The translations under genes and the position numbers were made by a program. The notes under the pieces are model-generated. The model had not been told where the DNA came from, did no database searches, and saw only the letters and a list, made by a program, of their open reading frames with translations. This document shows, piece after piece, positions 8,647 through 17,331 of a stretch of 64,000 nt of DNA. How positions within the stretch are numbered: position 1 is the first letter of the stretch; every line of letters begins with the position of its first letter. The DNA is from Aliarcobacter cibarius (GTDB lineage Bacteria > Campylobacterota > Campylobacteria > Campylobacterales > Arcobacteraceae), in NCBI RefSeq assembly GCF_013372265.1, contig NZ_CP054051.1, positions 632,263 to 696,262 of the forward strand. The letters are read 5' to 3'.

Positions 8647-11526
8647 ATGTTTAAAAACTTGTCATTAAAATCGAAAGTTTTAATCCTATCATTTGTTACC
8701 ATAATTGCTATATCATTTGCAATAGCAGTTGATGCAATATACTCAATTAAGAGTTTTTCAAATGAGAGTATTGAAAGTTATAAAAAAGAGGCTTACGCAA
8801 AAAAAGAGCAAGAGTTACAAAATTATGTATCTTTGGCGATAAAAACTGTTGAAGCTTATCATTCTAGAACATCTACTGATAAACTTAAACTAGAAGTTCA
8901 AGAAGAACTTGTAAAACAGACTAATTTTTTGTTTTCTATATTAGAGGCAGAGTATGAAAGAAATAAGAATTCTCTTTCTGAAGAAGCTTTAAAAGATAGA
9001 TTAAAATCTATTGTAAACGCTACAAGATATGGTAAAACAGGATATTTCTGGATAAATGATTTTGATGCTGTTGTTTTAGTGCATCCAATAAATCAAAAAC
9101 TTAACAATCAAAATATGCATGATTATAAAGACCCAAATGGAAAACAAATTTTTAAAGAATTTGCTGATTTAGCAAAGAAAAGTAAAGAAGGATTTGTTGA
9201 CTATGTATGGCCAAAACCAGGATTTGATAAACCACAAGAAAAAGTATCTTTTGTAAAGCTTTTTAAACCATATAATTGGGTTATCGGTACTGGAGAGTAT
9301 GTTGATAACTTGACAGCAAAAATTCAAGAAGAAGCACTAAAGACAATTTCAGAAATGAGATATGCTAATAATGACTATTTCTGGATAAATGATTCTAATC
9401 CAAAAATGATAATGCATCCAATGAATCAAAAATTAAATGGTTCAGACTTGAGTTCTTATGTAGATCCGTATGGTACAAAACTTTTTGTTGAAATGGTAAA
9501 AGTTGCAAATGCAAAATCTGAGGGTGGACTTGTAAAATATTATTGGGATAAACCAAATAAACCAAATGATCCAAAAGCTAAATTTTCATATGTACAAAAA
9601 TTTGGACCATGGGATTGGATAATTGGAACAGGTGCCTATGTTGATGACATTGAAACTCAAATAGCTTCAATGGAAGATAATACTGCAAAAGAGATAAATA
9701 CAATAATCTTTAGTATTGCTATTTTTACTTTAATATCAATAATTATTGCTTCAATAGTTTATAATATTTTTATAAAACAAACTTTGATTAGACCTTTAGA
9801 AGATTTAGATGAAGCGATTATAAAAATCAAAAATGCTGATGGTGAAACTGATCATATTGAAAAAAAATCAAATGATGAGATAGGTAAAGTTGTTGATAGT
9901 TTCAATAGTTATATTGCATCATTAAAAGAAGGATATATAGAGGATTCTAAAGTTATTGCTAATGTTGAAGAAGTAATTGAAAAAGTAATAAATGGTTTCT
10001 ATGTTTATAAAGTTGAACAAAATTCTTCAAATCCTCAAATTAGAAAATTAAGAGATTCTATAAATACGATGATTGAAAGAACAAACCAAAACTTAGTTGG
10101 ATTAAATAACATATTGATTGAATATGGTAATTCAAACTTTTCTATTGGTGATTCAAAAATTGATACATCAAAAGTTAATGGAATTATTTCTTCTTTAGCT
10201 GCTAGTACGCAGTTAATTGGAGTTACAGTTTCAGAATTCTTATCTATGATTGTTGGAAGTGGTAGACAGTTAAATGAAGATACAAATACTCTATCTCAAG
10301 CAGCAAATAGATTATCTGCTTCAGCAAATGAGCAAGCTGCTTCGTTAGAAGAGACAGCGGCTGCAATAGAAGAGATTACGTCTATTGTAAAATCAAGTGT
10401 TCAAAAAACAACTCAGATGTCAACTTTAGCTAAGCATTTACAACAATCTTCGATGGAAGGGGAGTCTCTTGCTACTAAGACAAATTATGCAATGGAAGAG
10501 ATTGATAAGCAAGTAAGATCAATAAATGAAGCAATAAGCATAATTGACCAAATTGCTTTCCAAACAAATATTCTTTCATTAAATGCAGCTGTTGAAGCTG
10601 CAACTGCAGGAGAAGCTGGAAAAGGATTTGCAGTAGTTGCACAAGAGGTAAGAAATCTAGCAGCTAGAAGTGCGGAAGCTGCAAAAGATATTAAAAATAT
10701 TGTTGAGATTGCAACTTCAAAAGCAAATGAAGGTAAAGATATTGCAAATGAGATGATAAATGGTTATTCAACATTAAATGCAAAAATTAATGAAACAATA
10801 AATCTAATTGAAGATGTATCTCAAGGTAGCAAAGAAGAAGAAAAAGGAATTATTCAAATAAATGATACTATAAATATTTTGGATAAAGCTACTCAAGTAA
10901 ATGCAAATCAAGCTACAGTAATTAGTGATTTAGCAAGTGAAGTTGCGAATTTATCTACAAATCTTCTAAAAATTGCTGATAGAGCAAAATTTAAAGAATT
11001 TAGTCATAAAGAGATAGAAGATATAGATTTAGTATTTAAAGTTTCAAAATTAAAAAATGATCATATTAGATTTAAACTTGTAAATTTTGATAAAGTAGGG
11101 CAAACAAAAACTGCATGGACTGTTACTAAACCAACTGATTGTGATTTAGGAAAATGGATAGCAGAGCAAGAGAGCTTAAATAATCCATTTACAAAAACTC
11201 AAAACTGGAAAGATCTAAAAGTAAATCATGAAATAGTTCATAACAGTGTTCAAAAATATATAAATGAAGATTGTAAAGACAATGTAGATAATGAATTATT
11301 AAATACTTTATCTAAAGAGCTTGATCAAGCAACTTTTGAAGTATTTAAATCTTTAGATCAATTAAAAAAAGATAATATACTTGAACAAAATAATTTTTCA
11401 AAACCAACTATAGAAAACAAACAAAATATTGAGATAAAATCTTCTAAAATAGAGTTGAAACCTCAAGAAAAAACTACTAAAGTTATAGCTTCAAAAACAA
11501 ATGATGATGAGTGGGAGAGCTTTTAA
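8647..11526 (+). CDS. Methyl-accepting chemotaxis protein: two Cache modules, HAMP, CZB and C-terminal pentapeptide
   Basis: A 959-residue membrane chemoreceptor. Membrane helix 1 is at about 10-30 and helix 2 at about 351-374. The periplasmic part has two similar Cache_2-type modules, each with a YFWIND motif (about 134 and 244) and a closing GTGxYVD motif. HAMP follows, then the methylation helices and the signalling tip [17 protein letters not shown] (about 639). A CZB zinc-binding domain lies at about 805-880 (His, Cys in DCDLGKW, and two later His). A flexible tail ends in EWESF, matching the W-x-x-F pentapeptide that docks CheR/CheB. Ligand unknown; Cache_2 receptors often bind small carboxylates. 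Confidence 0.93.
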   Translation: MFKNLSLKSKVLILSFVTIIAISFAIAVDAIYSIKSFSNESIESYKKEAYAKKEQELQNYVSLAIKTVEAYHSRTSTDKLKLEVQEELVKQTNFLFSILEAEYERNKNSLSEEALKDRLKSIVNATRYGKTGYFWINDFDAVVLVHPINQKLNNQNMHDYKDPNGKQIFKEFADLAKKSKEGFVDYVWPKPGFDKPQEKVSFVKLFKPYNWVIGTGEYVDNLTAKIQEEALKTISEMRYANNDYFWINDSNPKMIMHPMNQKLNGSDLSSYVDPYGTKLFVEMVKVANAKSEGGLVKYYWDKPNKPNDPKAKFSYVQKFGPWDWIIGTGAYVDDIETQIASMEDNTAKEINTIIFSIAIFTLISIIIASIVYNIFIKQTLIRPLEDLDEAIIKIKNADGETDHIEKKSNDEIGKVVDSFNSYIASLKEGYIEDSKVIANVEEVIEKVINGFYVYKVEQNSSNPQIRKLRDSINTMIERTNQNLVGLNNILIEYGNSNFSIGDSKIDTSKVNGIISSLAASTQLIGVTVSEFLSMIVGSGRQLNEDTNTLSQAANRLSASANEQAASLEETAAAIEEITSIVKSSVQKTTQMSTLAKHLQQSSMEGESLATKTNYAMEEIDKQVRSINEAISIIDQIAFQTNILSLNAAVEAATAGEAGKGFAVVAQEVRNLAARSAEAAKDIKNIVEIATSKANEGKDIANEMINGYSTLNAKINETINLIEDVSQGSKEEEKGIIQINDTINILDKATQVNANQATVISDLASEVANLSTNLLKIADRAKFKEFSHKEIEDIDLVFKVSKLKNDHIRFKLVNFDKVGQTKTAWTVTKPTDCDLGKWIAEQESLNNPFTKTQNWKDLKVNHEIVHNSVQKYINEDCKDNVDNELLNTLSKELDQATFEVFKSLDQLKKDNILEQNNFSKPTIENKQNIEIKSSKIELKPQEKTTKVIASKTNDDEWESF

Positions 11527-11581
11527 GCTCTACACTTATTCTACAAAATATTCACAAACAAAACATTTATTAAAAAATAGA

Positions 11582-11587
11582 TATAAT
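11582..11587 (+). promoter_or_regulatory. -10 box for the U32 protein gene
   Basis: TATAAT 48 bases upstream of the start codon in an A/T-rich gap. Confidence 0.5.
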
Positions 11588-11635
11588 CTACACTTAATTT
11601 AAATAAAAATATATAAAAATAATCAAAGGAATTTT

Positions 11636-12925
11636 ATGAGTAAGCAAAAAGTTGAGTTGCTTAGCCCAGCTGGAAATTTAGAAAAATTGAAAATAGCTAT
11701 AAATTATGGAGCAGATGCTGTTTATGCAGGTGTTAGCCATTTTAGTTTAAGAATAAGAGCATCAAAAGAGTTTACATTTGAAACTTTTAAAGAAGGAATA
11801 GAATATGCACATGCTAGAGGTAAAAAGGTATATGCAACAATAAATGGTTTTCCTTTTAACTCTCAGATAGAATTATTAAAAAAACATATAGCAACAATGG
11901 CGGCTTTAAAACCAGATGCTTTCATAGTTGCTGCACCAGGTGTAGTACAATTATGTAGAGAAATAGCACCAGAAATTGATATTCATTTATCAACTCAAGC
12001 AAACGTTTTAAATTATCTTGATGCAAAAGTTTATTGGGATATGGGAGTTAGAAGAATAGTTGTAGCAAGAGAGATATCATTAAAAGATGTAGTTGAAATA
12101 AAAAAATATCTTCCAGATATGGAAATAGAGATTTTTGTTCATGGTTCTATGTGTTTTGCTTATTCAGGAAGATGTTTAATTAGTGCTGTTCAAATGGGAA
12201 GAGTTCCAAATAGAGGAAGTTGTGCAAATGATTGCAGATTTGAGTATACTCTTTATGCAGGAAATGATGATCATGGAACACTATTTAGACTTGAAGAAGA
12301 GCCAGGAGTTGGAACATATATTTTTAATTCAAAAGATATGAATTTAGCTTCTCACATAAAAGAAATTTTAGATAGTGGTGCAGTTGATAGTTTAAAAATA
12401 GAAGGAAGAACAAAATCTCCATATTATGCTGCAGTTACAGCAAAAGCTTATAGAGAAGCTATTGATGATTATTATGATGGAAAATTTGAACCTGAGAAAT
12501 ACCAAAGAGAGTTACATACTACAAAAAATAGAGGCTTTACTGATGCTTATTTAATTCATAGACCATTTGAAAAAGTAGATTCTCAAAATCATGATTATGC
12601 TTTAAGTAAAGGAAGTTACGAAGTAACTGGTCTTGTAACAGAAGATGAAGAACATTTTTATTGTAAATACAAAGTTTATCCAAATGAAGATATAGAAATT
12701 TTTACTCCCCATAATACAGTTTTACAAGAGTGTGATAATGAAATAGGAAAAGTGTTCAAAAAAGAAGATGGACTTTATTATATAAACTTTAAAAAGATTT
12801 TAACAGATACAAATAAAGAGTTAGAAAGCGTTCACAGTGGAAATGTGAATAAAATAAAACTTCCTTGTAAATTGCCATATTTAACAATGTTTAGGATAGA
12901 AAATACAGAGACAAATATTGATTAA
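11636..12925 (+). CDS. U32-family protein, likely tRNA hydroxylation protein (TrhP/YegQ-like)
   Basis: The 429-residue product is a full-length 'peptidase U32' protein. It has the N-terminal LLSPAGNLEKLKIAINYGADAVYAG TIM-barrel start and a four-Cys signature built from CFAYSGRC and GSCANDCR. E. coli TrhP (YegQ) uses this architecture with prephenate to make 5-hydroxyuridine at tRNA position 34, and these cysteines are thought to hold an iron-sulfur cluster. The length matches TrhP rather than the longer RlhA or shorter UbiU/UbiV. The older name 'collagenase' should be avoided. Confidence 0.85.
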   Translation: MSKQKVELLSPAGNLEKLKIAINYGADAVYAGVSHFSLRIRASKEFTFETFKEGIEYAHARGKKVYATINGFPFNSQIELLKKHIATMAALKPDAFIVAAPGVVQLCREIAPEIDIHLSTQANVLNYLDAKVYWDMGVRRIVVAREISLKDVVEIKKYLPDMEIEIFVHGSMCFAYSGRCLISAVQMGRVPNRGSCANDCRFEYTLYAGNDDHGTLFRLEEEPGVGTYIFNSKDMNLASHIKEILDSGAVDSLKIEGRTKSPYYAAVTAKAYREAIDDYYDGKFEPEKYQRELHTTKNRGFTDAYLIHRPFEKVDSQNHDYALSKGSYEVTGLVTEDEEHFYCKYKVYPNEDIEIFTPHNTVLQECDNEIGKVFKKEDGLYYINFKKILTDTNKELESVHSGNVNKIKLPCKLPYLTMFRIENTETNID

Positions 12926-12936
12926 GTTACAGTAAA

Positions 12937-14193
12937 ATGATTTTCTTTAGAGTTACAAATAATATAAATATAAAAACAACAGATGGTTCTTTAGTGAAGT
13001 ATTTCAGATTTAAAGCACCGGCTAGTTTACCTAATGAAACAGTTTATATTTCTACTTATGATGATTATTGTGATTTAAATGCAGTTTTTGGAAGAATAGA
13101 TAAAAGCAAATATTTCACAAAAATCTTAAATGAAGATAATGTAAGATCAAATAAAGATTTCCCAATTGAGCTTGGGATTTCAACAAAAAATGAATTTAAC
13201 AGAGATAAAAATCAAAGAGCAGAAGAGTTTATTAATTTAGATGCTGTTGATTTATATAAACAAGTAAAATATACAAATAAAGATAATATAAAAGTTGCAA
13301 TAATTGGTGGAATGTCTACGGGTATTGGTAAAACTATTGCGTCTTGTACTGCTTTAAGAATTTTGCATCAAAAACTAAGTGAAATATTTAAAAGTGTAAA
13401 AATTGATATATATATTAATGCTTCAAATAATAGTTATTTTACTAGGGATAAAGATATATATAAAACACAAGATTATTTGAATGATATTTTACCTTTAAGT
13501 ATAACTACAAAACAGCTTTGTGAATATGATTATTTTATTGATAATAGTGTTGATTTTACTAAACTTTTAGATTTAAATTATGTTGATGCTTGGCTTTATA
13601 AATTTGGAATTAATTACAAAAAAATTAGTCCAGAAGAAAAATATAACTCTTTGGAAACAAAACATTTTAATATAGATTCAGGCTTAAAGAATAAAATTTC
13701 TGAAGCAAAAAGTAGAGGAAAACTTTTACTTTTCCATCCTTACAGTGCAAATATAAATAAATCAATTCCACAAATAATAGCTATTGATTTATTAAAAGAA
13801 CTTCTTTTAAAATTGGAAGATTATACTGTTGTAACTACTCTTCAAATTGATTTAAAAATTAAAGCTGATAATCTATTAGACTTATCAAAAGATTCTAGAA
13901 CAATAAATGATTTTATATATATTATCTCTTGTATGGATAAAGTAATAACTACAAATACATCAGCTTTTCATATATGTGATGCTTTTATGATTCCAACGAT
14001 TACTTTTTTTGTTGAAGATAATTTTGAAGAGATAAGTAAATATTATAAATATAATAATTCTATTTATTTAAAAGATCAATCAAAAAATTTATCAAAATTT
14101 ATTTATGAAAATGAAGTATTAACAATCTACAAGTTAGAAGCCTGGAGAAGTTTGAAAGTTTCGAAGATTATAAAGTTATTAGAAAAAATTTGA
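12937..14193 (+). CDS. Hypothetical protein, possible GT-B glycosyltransferase (GT9-like)
   Basis: A 418-residue protein I do not recognise with certainty. The C-terminal half reads like a heptosyltransferase-type GT-B domain: 'LLLFHPYSANINKS' resembles the sugar-binding start of GT9 proteins, and 'CMDKVITTNTSAFHICDAFMIPTITFF' resembles their 'D..I..DTG..H.A...G.P...LF' motif. A glycine-rich turn (GGMSTGIGKT, about 131-140) begins the N-terminal Rossmann-like part but is spaced wrongly for a Walker A. No membrane helix or signal peptide. It starts 11 bases after the U32 gene, so the two are probably co-transcribed. Confidence 0.5.
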   Translation: MIFFRVTNNINIKTTDGSLVKYFRFKAPASLPNETVYISTYDDYCDLNAVFGRIDKSKYFTKILNEDNVRSNKDFPIELGISTKNEFNRDKNQRAEEFINLDAVDLYKQVKYTNKDNIKVAIIGGMSTGIGKTIASCTALRILHQKLSEIFKSVKIDIYINASNNSYFTRDKDIYKTQDYLNDILPLSITTKQLCEYDYFIDNSVDFTKLLDLNYVDAWLYKFGINYKKISPEEKYNSLETKHFNIDSGLKNKISEAKSRGKLLLFHPYSANINKSIPQIIAIDLLKELLLKLEDYTVVTTLQIDLKIKADNLLDLSKDSRTINDFIYIISCMDKVITTNTSAFHICDAFMIPTITFFVEDNFEEISKYYKYNNSIYLKDQSKNLSKFIYENEVLTIYKLEAWRSLKVSKIIKLLEKI

Positions 14194-14199
14194 TATAAT
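14194..14199 (+). promoter_or_regulatory. Extended -10 box for the purE operon
   Basis: TGATATAAT, an extended -10, overlaps the stop region of the preceding gene and lies 33 bases before the purE start. Confidence 0.6.
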
Positions 14200-14231
14200 C
14201 TGCGAATTTAAAAAATTATAAAGGTAAAAAA

Positions 14232-14726
14232 ATGAAATTCGTTTCGATAATAATGGGTAGTAAATCTGATTATGAAATTATGAAAAATTGTGCTGATACT
14301 TTTGAACAATTCAATGTTAAATATGAGTTAATTATATCTTCTGCTCACAGAAGTCCTGAAAGAACTAAAGAGTATGTAAAAGAAGCTGAAGAAAAAGGTG
14401 CAATTGCTTTCATAGCAGCAGCTGGAATGGCAGCACACTTAGCAGGAGCATTAGCAGCAACTACAACTAAACCAATCATTGGAGTACCTATGAAAGGTGG
14501 TGCAATGGATGGTATGGATGCTATGCTTTCAACTGTTCAAATGCCTGCAGGTATGCCTGTTGCTACTGTAGCACTTGGAAAAGCTGGAGCTATAAATGCT
14601 GCTTATTTAGCAATGCAAATCTTAGCAATTAGTGATAAAGATTTAGCTGTTAAATTAAAAGAAGATAGAATGGTTAAAGCTAAAGCTGTTGAGAGTGATT
14701 CTAAAGATATTGAAGTAATTCTATAA
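14232..14726 (+). CDS. purE: 5-(carboxyamino)imidazole ribonucleotide mutase
   Basis: A 164-residue class I PurE, moving the carboxylate of N5-CAIR to give CAIR in purine synthesis. Visible motifs are MGSKSDYE, SAHRSPERT (catalytic His) and the glycine-rich AAAGMAAHLAGALAA plus PMKGGAMDGMDAMLS. It heads a tight series: the glutaredoxin gene shares one base with its stop codon, followed by glyQ after 1 base and nif3-like after 1 base. Confidence 0.96.
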   Translation: MKFVSIIMGSKSDYEIMKNCADTFEQFNVKYELIISSAHRSPERTKEYVKEAEEKGAIAFIAAAGMAAHLAGALAATTTKPIIGVPMKGGAMDGMDAMLSTVQMPAGMPVATVALGKAGAINAAYLAMQILAISDKDLAVKLKEDRMVKAKAVESDSKDIEVIL

Positions 14727-14956
14727 TGAAGCCAATTGCACTATTTACACTACCTAATTGTAAATGGTGCAAAGAGGCCATTATCTACTTAAAAAGTAAA
14801 AAACTAAAATTTAATCAAATTGATTTAACAAAAAATGCTAGTGCTTTAAAAGATTGTCAAAAAAGATGTTCCGGTGCTCCAGTTATTCTAATTGGAAATA
14901 GTTGGATTTGTGGTTTTGACAAAGAAAAAATAAATAAAGAGTTAGGAATAAAATAA
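14726..14956 (+). CDS. Glutaredoxin-like protein
   Basis: A 76-residue thioredoxin-fold protein, the usual size for a monomeric glutaredoxin. The redox motif CKWC is at about 13-16, the cis-proline is in GAPVI and the C-terminal motif ICGFDKE is present. It is expected to reduce disulfides or mixed disulfides in the cytoplasm. An additional Cys pair (DCQKRC) precedes the cis-Pro. Starts in the purE stop codon (TAATG). Confidence 0.88.
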   Translation: MKPIALFTLPNCKWCKEAIIYLKSKKLKFNQIDLTKNASALKDCQKRCSGAPVILIGNSWICGFDKEKINKELGIK

Positions 14957-14957
14957 A

Positions 14958-15842
14958 ATGCTTACTTTTTCACAAATGTTATTAAAACTTCAAGAGTTTT
15001 GGGCAAAAGAAGGGTGTAATATTGTTCAACCATATGATATTCCAGCAGGGGCTGGAACTTTTCATCCAGCTACACTTTTAAGAAGTTTAGATAGCACTCC
15101 TTGGAGTGTTGCTTATGTTGCACCTTCAAGAAGACCAACAGATGGAAGATATGGTGAAAACCCAAATAGATTAGGAAGCTATTATCAGTTTCAAGTATTA
15201 ATAAAACCAAGTTTAGAAAATATTCAAGATTTATATTTACAATCTTTAGAATATTTAGGTTTGGATTTAAAAAAGCATGATATTAGATTTGTAGAAGACA
15301 ACTGGGAATCACCAACTTTAGGAGCTTGGGGATTAGGATGGGAAGTTTGGCTTGATGGCATGGAAGTTACACAATTTACATATTTCCAACAAGTTGGAGG
15401 TTTGGCTTGTGATCCTGTTGCTGTAGAGATAACTTATGGAACAGAAAGACTTGCTATGTATCTACAAGGTGTTGATACTGTTTTTGATATAGTTTGGAAT
15501 GAAAATAAATTTGGAAAAACAACATATGCAGATGTTCATAAAGAAGGAGAATATCAATTTTCTAAGTATAATTTTGAAGTAGCAAATACAACTAAATTAT
15601 TTAGAGATTTTGAAGAAGCGTTTAATGAATGTAAAGCTTGTTTAGAAGCAAATCTTCCGCTTCCTGCATATGATCAATGTATGGTAGCAAGTCATGCTTT
15701 TAATACATTAGATGCTAGAAAAGCAATAAGTGTAACTGAAAGACAAAATTACATTTTAAAAGTACGTGAACTTGCACAAGCTTGTGCTGTTATGTATAAA
15801 GAACAGGAAGAATCAAGACTTAAAAGAGTAGGAAGATTATAA
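14958..15842 (+). CDS. glyQ: Glycyl-tRNA synthetase alpha subunit
   Basis: A 294-residue GlyQ, the catalytic subunit of the alpha2beta2 bacterial glycyl-tRNA synthetase. It opens [18 protein letters not shown] and has the [18 protein letters not shown] active-site segment. glyS, the beta subunit gene, is not adjacent and is not in this window. It lies between glutaredoxin and the Nif3-like gene with 1-base gaps, so it should be translationally coupled. Confidence 0.97.
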   Translation: MLTFSQMLLKLQEFWAKEGCNIVQPYDIPAGAGTFHPATLLRSLDSTPWSVAYVAPSRRPTDGRYGENPNRLGSYYQFQVLIKPSLENIQDLYLQSLEYLGLDLKKHDIRFVEDNWESPTLGAWGLGWEVWLDGMEVTQFTYFQQVGGLACDPVAVEITYGTERLAMYLQGVDTVFDIVWNENKFGKTTYADVHKEGEYQFSKYNFEVANTTKLFRDFEEAFNECKACLEANLPLPAYDQCMVASHAFNTLDARKAISVTERQNYILKVRELAQACAVMYKEQEESRLKRVGRL

Positions 15843-15843
15843 T

Positions 15844-16599
15844 TTGAAAATAAGAGATATCTACGAGTTTTTGAATTCTTTTAGCCCATTTGAACTTCAA
15901 GAAAAATGGGATAATTCAGGACTTATTGTAGGAAATATGAATGATACTTTTGAAAACTTGTATTTGAGTATGGATTTAGATTTAGAGTTAGTAAAAAATT
16001 TAAAAGAAAATTCTTTAGTAATTACTCATCATCCATTGATTTTTAGTGGATTAAAAAAAGTAAACTATGATACATACTCTTCAAAAATTTTAAAAGAGCT
16101 TATAAAAAAAGATATCTCTTTAATTTCTATGCATACAAATATAGATAAAACACATTTAAATAGATTTGTAACAGAAGAAATTCTAGGATTTAAAATAGAA
16201 AATCAAAATGAGTTTATTGCAAATTGCAGTGTTGATATGAGTTTTGATGATCTTTTAAAGCATTTAAACAAAAGATTAAATTTAAAACATATAAAGTTTG
16301 TAAAAATAAAAGAGTATATTAAAACTTTATCGATTTGTACAGGTTCTGCAATGAGTTTAATTGATGCAGTTGATACAGATTGTTTTATAACAGGTGATAT
16401 AAAATATCATGATGCTATGGAAGCAAAAGCTAGAGGTTTGTCTTTAATTGATATTAGACATTATGAGAGTGAAAACTACTTTAATATACTTTTAGAAGAA
16501 CTATTAAAAGAGTATTTGAAAAAAAATAAATTAAAAGCTATAATAACAGCTTCAAAAAATCCATTTGAGTTTTTTATAGAAGGAGAAAACATTGAATAA
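15844..16599 (+). CDS. Nif3-like dinuclear metal centre protein (YbgI/DUF34)
   Basis: A 251-residue member of the Nif3/YbgI family with the metal ligands of THHPLIFSG and the MHTNIDK motif, plus the C-terminal TGDIKYHDA and DIRHYESE motifs. The protein forms hexameric rings with two metals per active site; GTP cyclohydrolase-like activity has been suggested for relatives, but the physiological role is not settled. Starts at TTG right after glyQ and overlaps the next gene by 8 bases. Confidence 0.9.
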   Translation: MKIRDIYEFLNSFSPFELQEKWDNSGLIVGNMNDTFENLYLSMDLDLELVKNLKENSLVITHHPLIFSGLKKVNYDTYSSKILKELIKKDISLISMHTNIDKTHLNRFVTEEILGFKIENQNEFIANCSVDMSFDDLLKHLNKRLNLKHIKFVKIKEYIKTLSICTGSAMSLIDAVDTDCFITGDIKYHDAMEAKARGLSLIDIRHYESENYFNILLEELLKEYLKKNKLKAIITASKNPFEFFIEGENIE

Positions 16600-17320
16600 G
16601 TATTTAGAGGATTTAATAAAGTTATCAAAGTATGATACAAGTATTAGTCAATTTGAACCAAAAATTGAAAATCAAAAAGCAAAGTTAGCAACTTTTGTTG
16701 AGACAGCTGAAGCTATAAAAGTAGGTATTAACTCAACATATTTAGAAATTGATGATTTAAAATCAAAAAGAACAAAAAATAATATTCACTTGAGTGAATT
16801 AAAAACAAAATTAGACTCAATTGCTAAAAAAAATAAAGATGTAACAAATGAAAAAGAGTTAAAAGCTTTACAATTAGAAGAAGAGATTGCTAAAGAGCAA
16901 GTTAGCTTTGCAAATGAAGAGATTGAAAGACTTGATAAATTAACTGCTGCTAAAGAAGAAAAATTAAAAGAATTTCAAGAAAAATTAAAAGTAGAAGAAG
17001 AAGATATTAAAGAGATTAGAGTTGTTGTTGAAGATACAATTGCTCAAATTAATAATGAAAGAAATGAAGTTTATGCAAAAAGAAGCGAATTATTAAGTCA
17101 ATTTGATAACAAAATTTTAACTTTCTATGAAAAAATAAAAAGATGGGCAAAAGATACTGCGGTAGTTCCTGTAAAAAAACAAGCGTGTTACGGATGTTTT
17201 ATGAAAATAAATGATAAAACTTATGCTGAAGTTTTAAGAGGAGAAGAAATTGTAAATTGTCTTCACTGTGGAAGAATTCTTTATAAAGGTGAAGAAGAAA
17301 CAGTTACAACAGAGGCTTAA
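16592..17320 (+). CDS. Coiled-coil protein with C4 zinc ribbon, FlgZ (HP0958)-like
   Basis: A 242-residue protein: a long helical hairpin (about 10-180) followed by a zinc ribbon CYGC...CLHC (about 198-226). This architecture and length match Helicobacter pylori HP0958 (FlgZ), which stabilises sigma54 and binds flagellin mRNA, and Campylobacter Cj0706. The same family is found in species without flagella, so function is inferred. Starts at TTG with AAGGAG upstream, inside the end of the Nif3-like gene. Confidence 0.85.
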   Translation: MNKYLEDLIKLSKYDTSISQFEPKIENQKAKLATFVETAEAIKVGINSTYLEIDDLKSKRTKNNIHLSELKTKLDSIAKKNKDVTNEKELKALQLEEEIAKEQVSFANEEIERLDKLTAAKEEKLKEFQEKLKVEEEDIKEIRVVVEDTIAQINNERNEVYAKRSELLSQFDNKILTFYEKIKRWAKDTAVVPVKKQACYGCFMKINDKTYAEVLRGEEIVNCLHCGRILYKGEEETVTTEA

Positions 17321-17331
17321 TTTGAGCCTCT
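17311..17331 (+). promoter_or_regulatory. Hairpin that covers the waaA ribosome site
   Basis: AGAGGCT (17311-17317) pairs with AGCCTCT (17325-17331). The left arm holds the waaA ribosome site AGAGG, the loop holds the upstream stop and most of the TTG start, and the right arm is the next codons. A T-rich run follows, so it could also act as a weak terminator. It should couple waaA translation to the upstream gene. Confidence 0.5.

Noticed and set aside
10561-10650. Near-identical DNA in the two chemoreceptors (also 60585-60671) as a recombination repeat
   Set aside because: This is the most conserved part of all chemoreceptors, the signalling tip, so protein constraint alone explains the match.
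13300-13345. P-loop ATPase motif in the GT-like protein
   Set aside because: GGMSTGIGKT has one residue too many for G-x4-GK[ST], and no Walker B follows.
17268-17321. Earlier ATG start for waaA
   Set aside because: It lies inside the upstream gene with a 53-base overlap and adds a charged stretch unlike the family. The TTG at 17322 has a good ribosome site.
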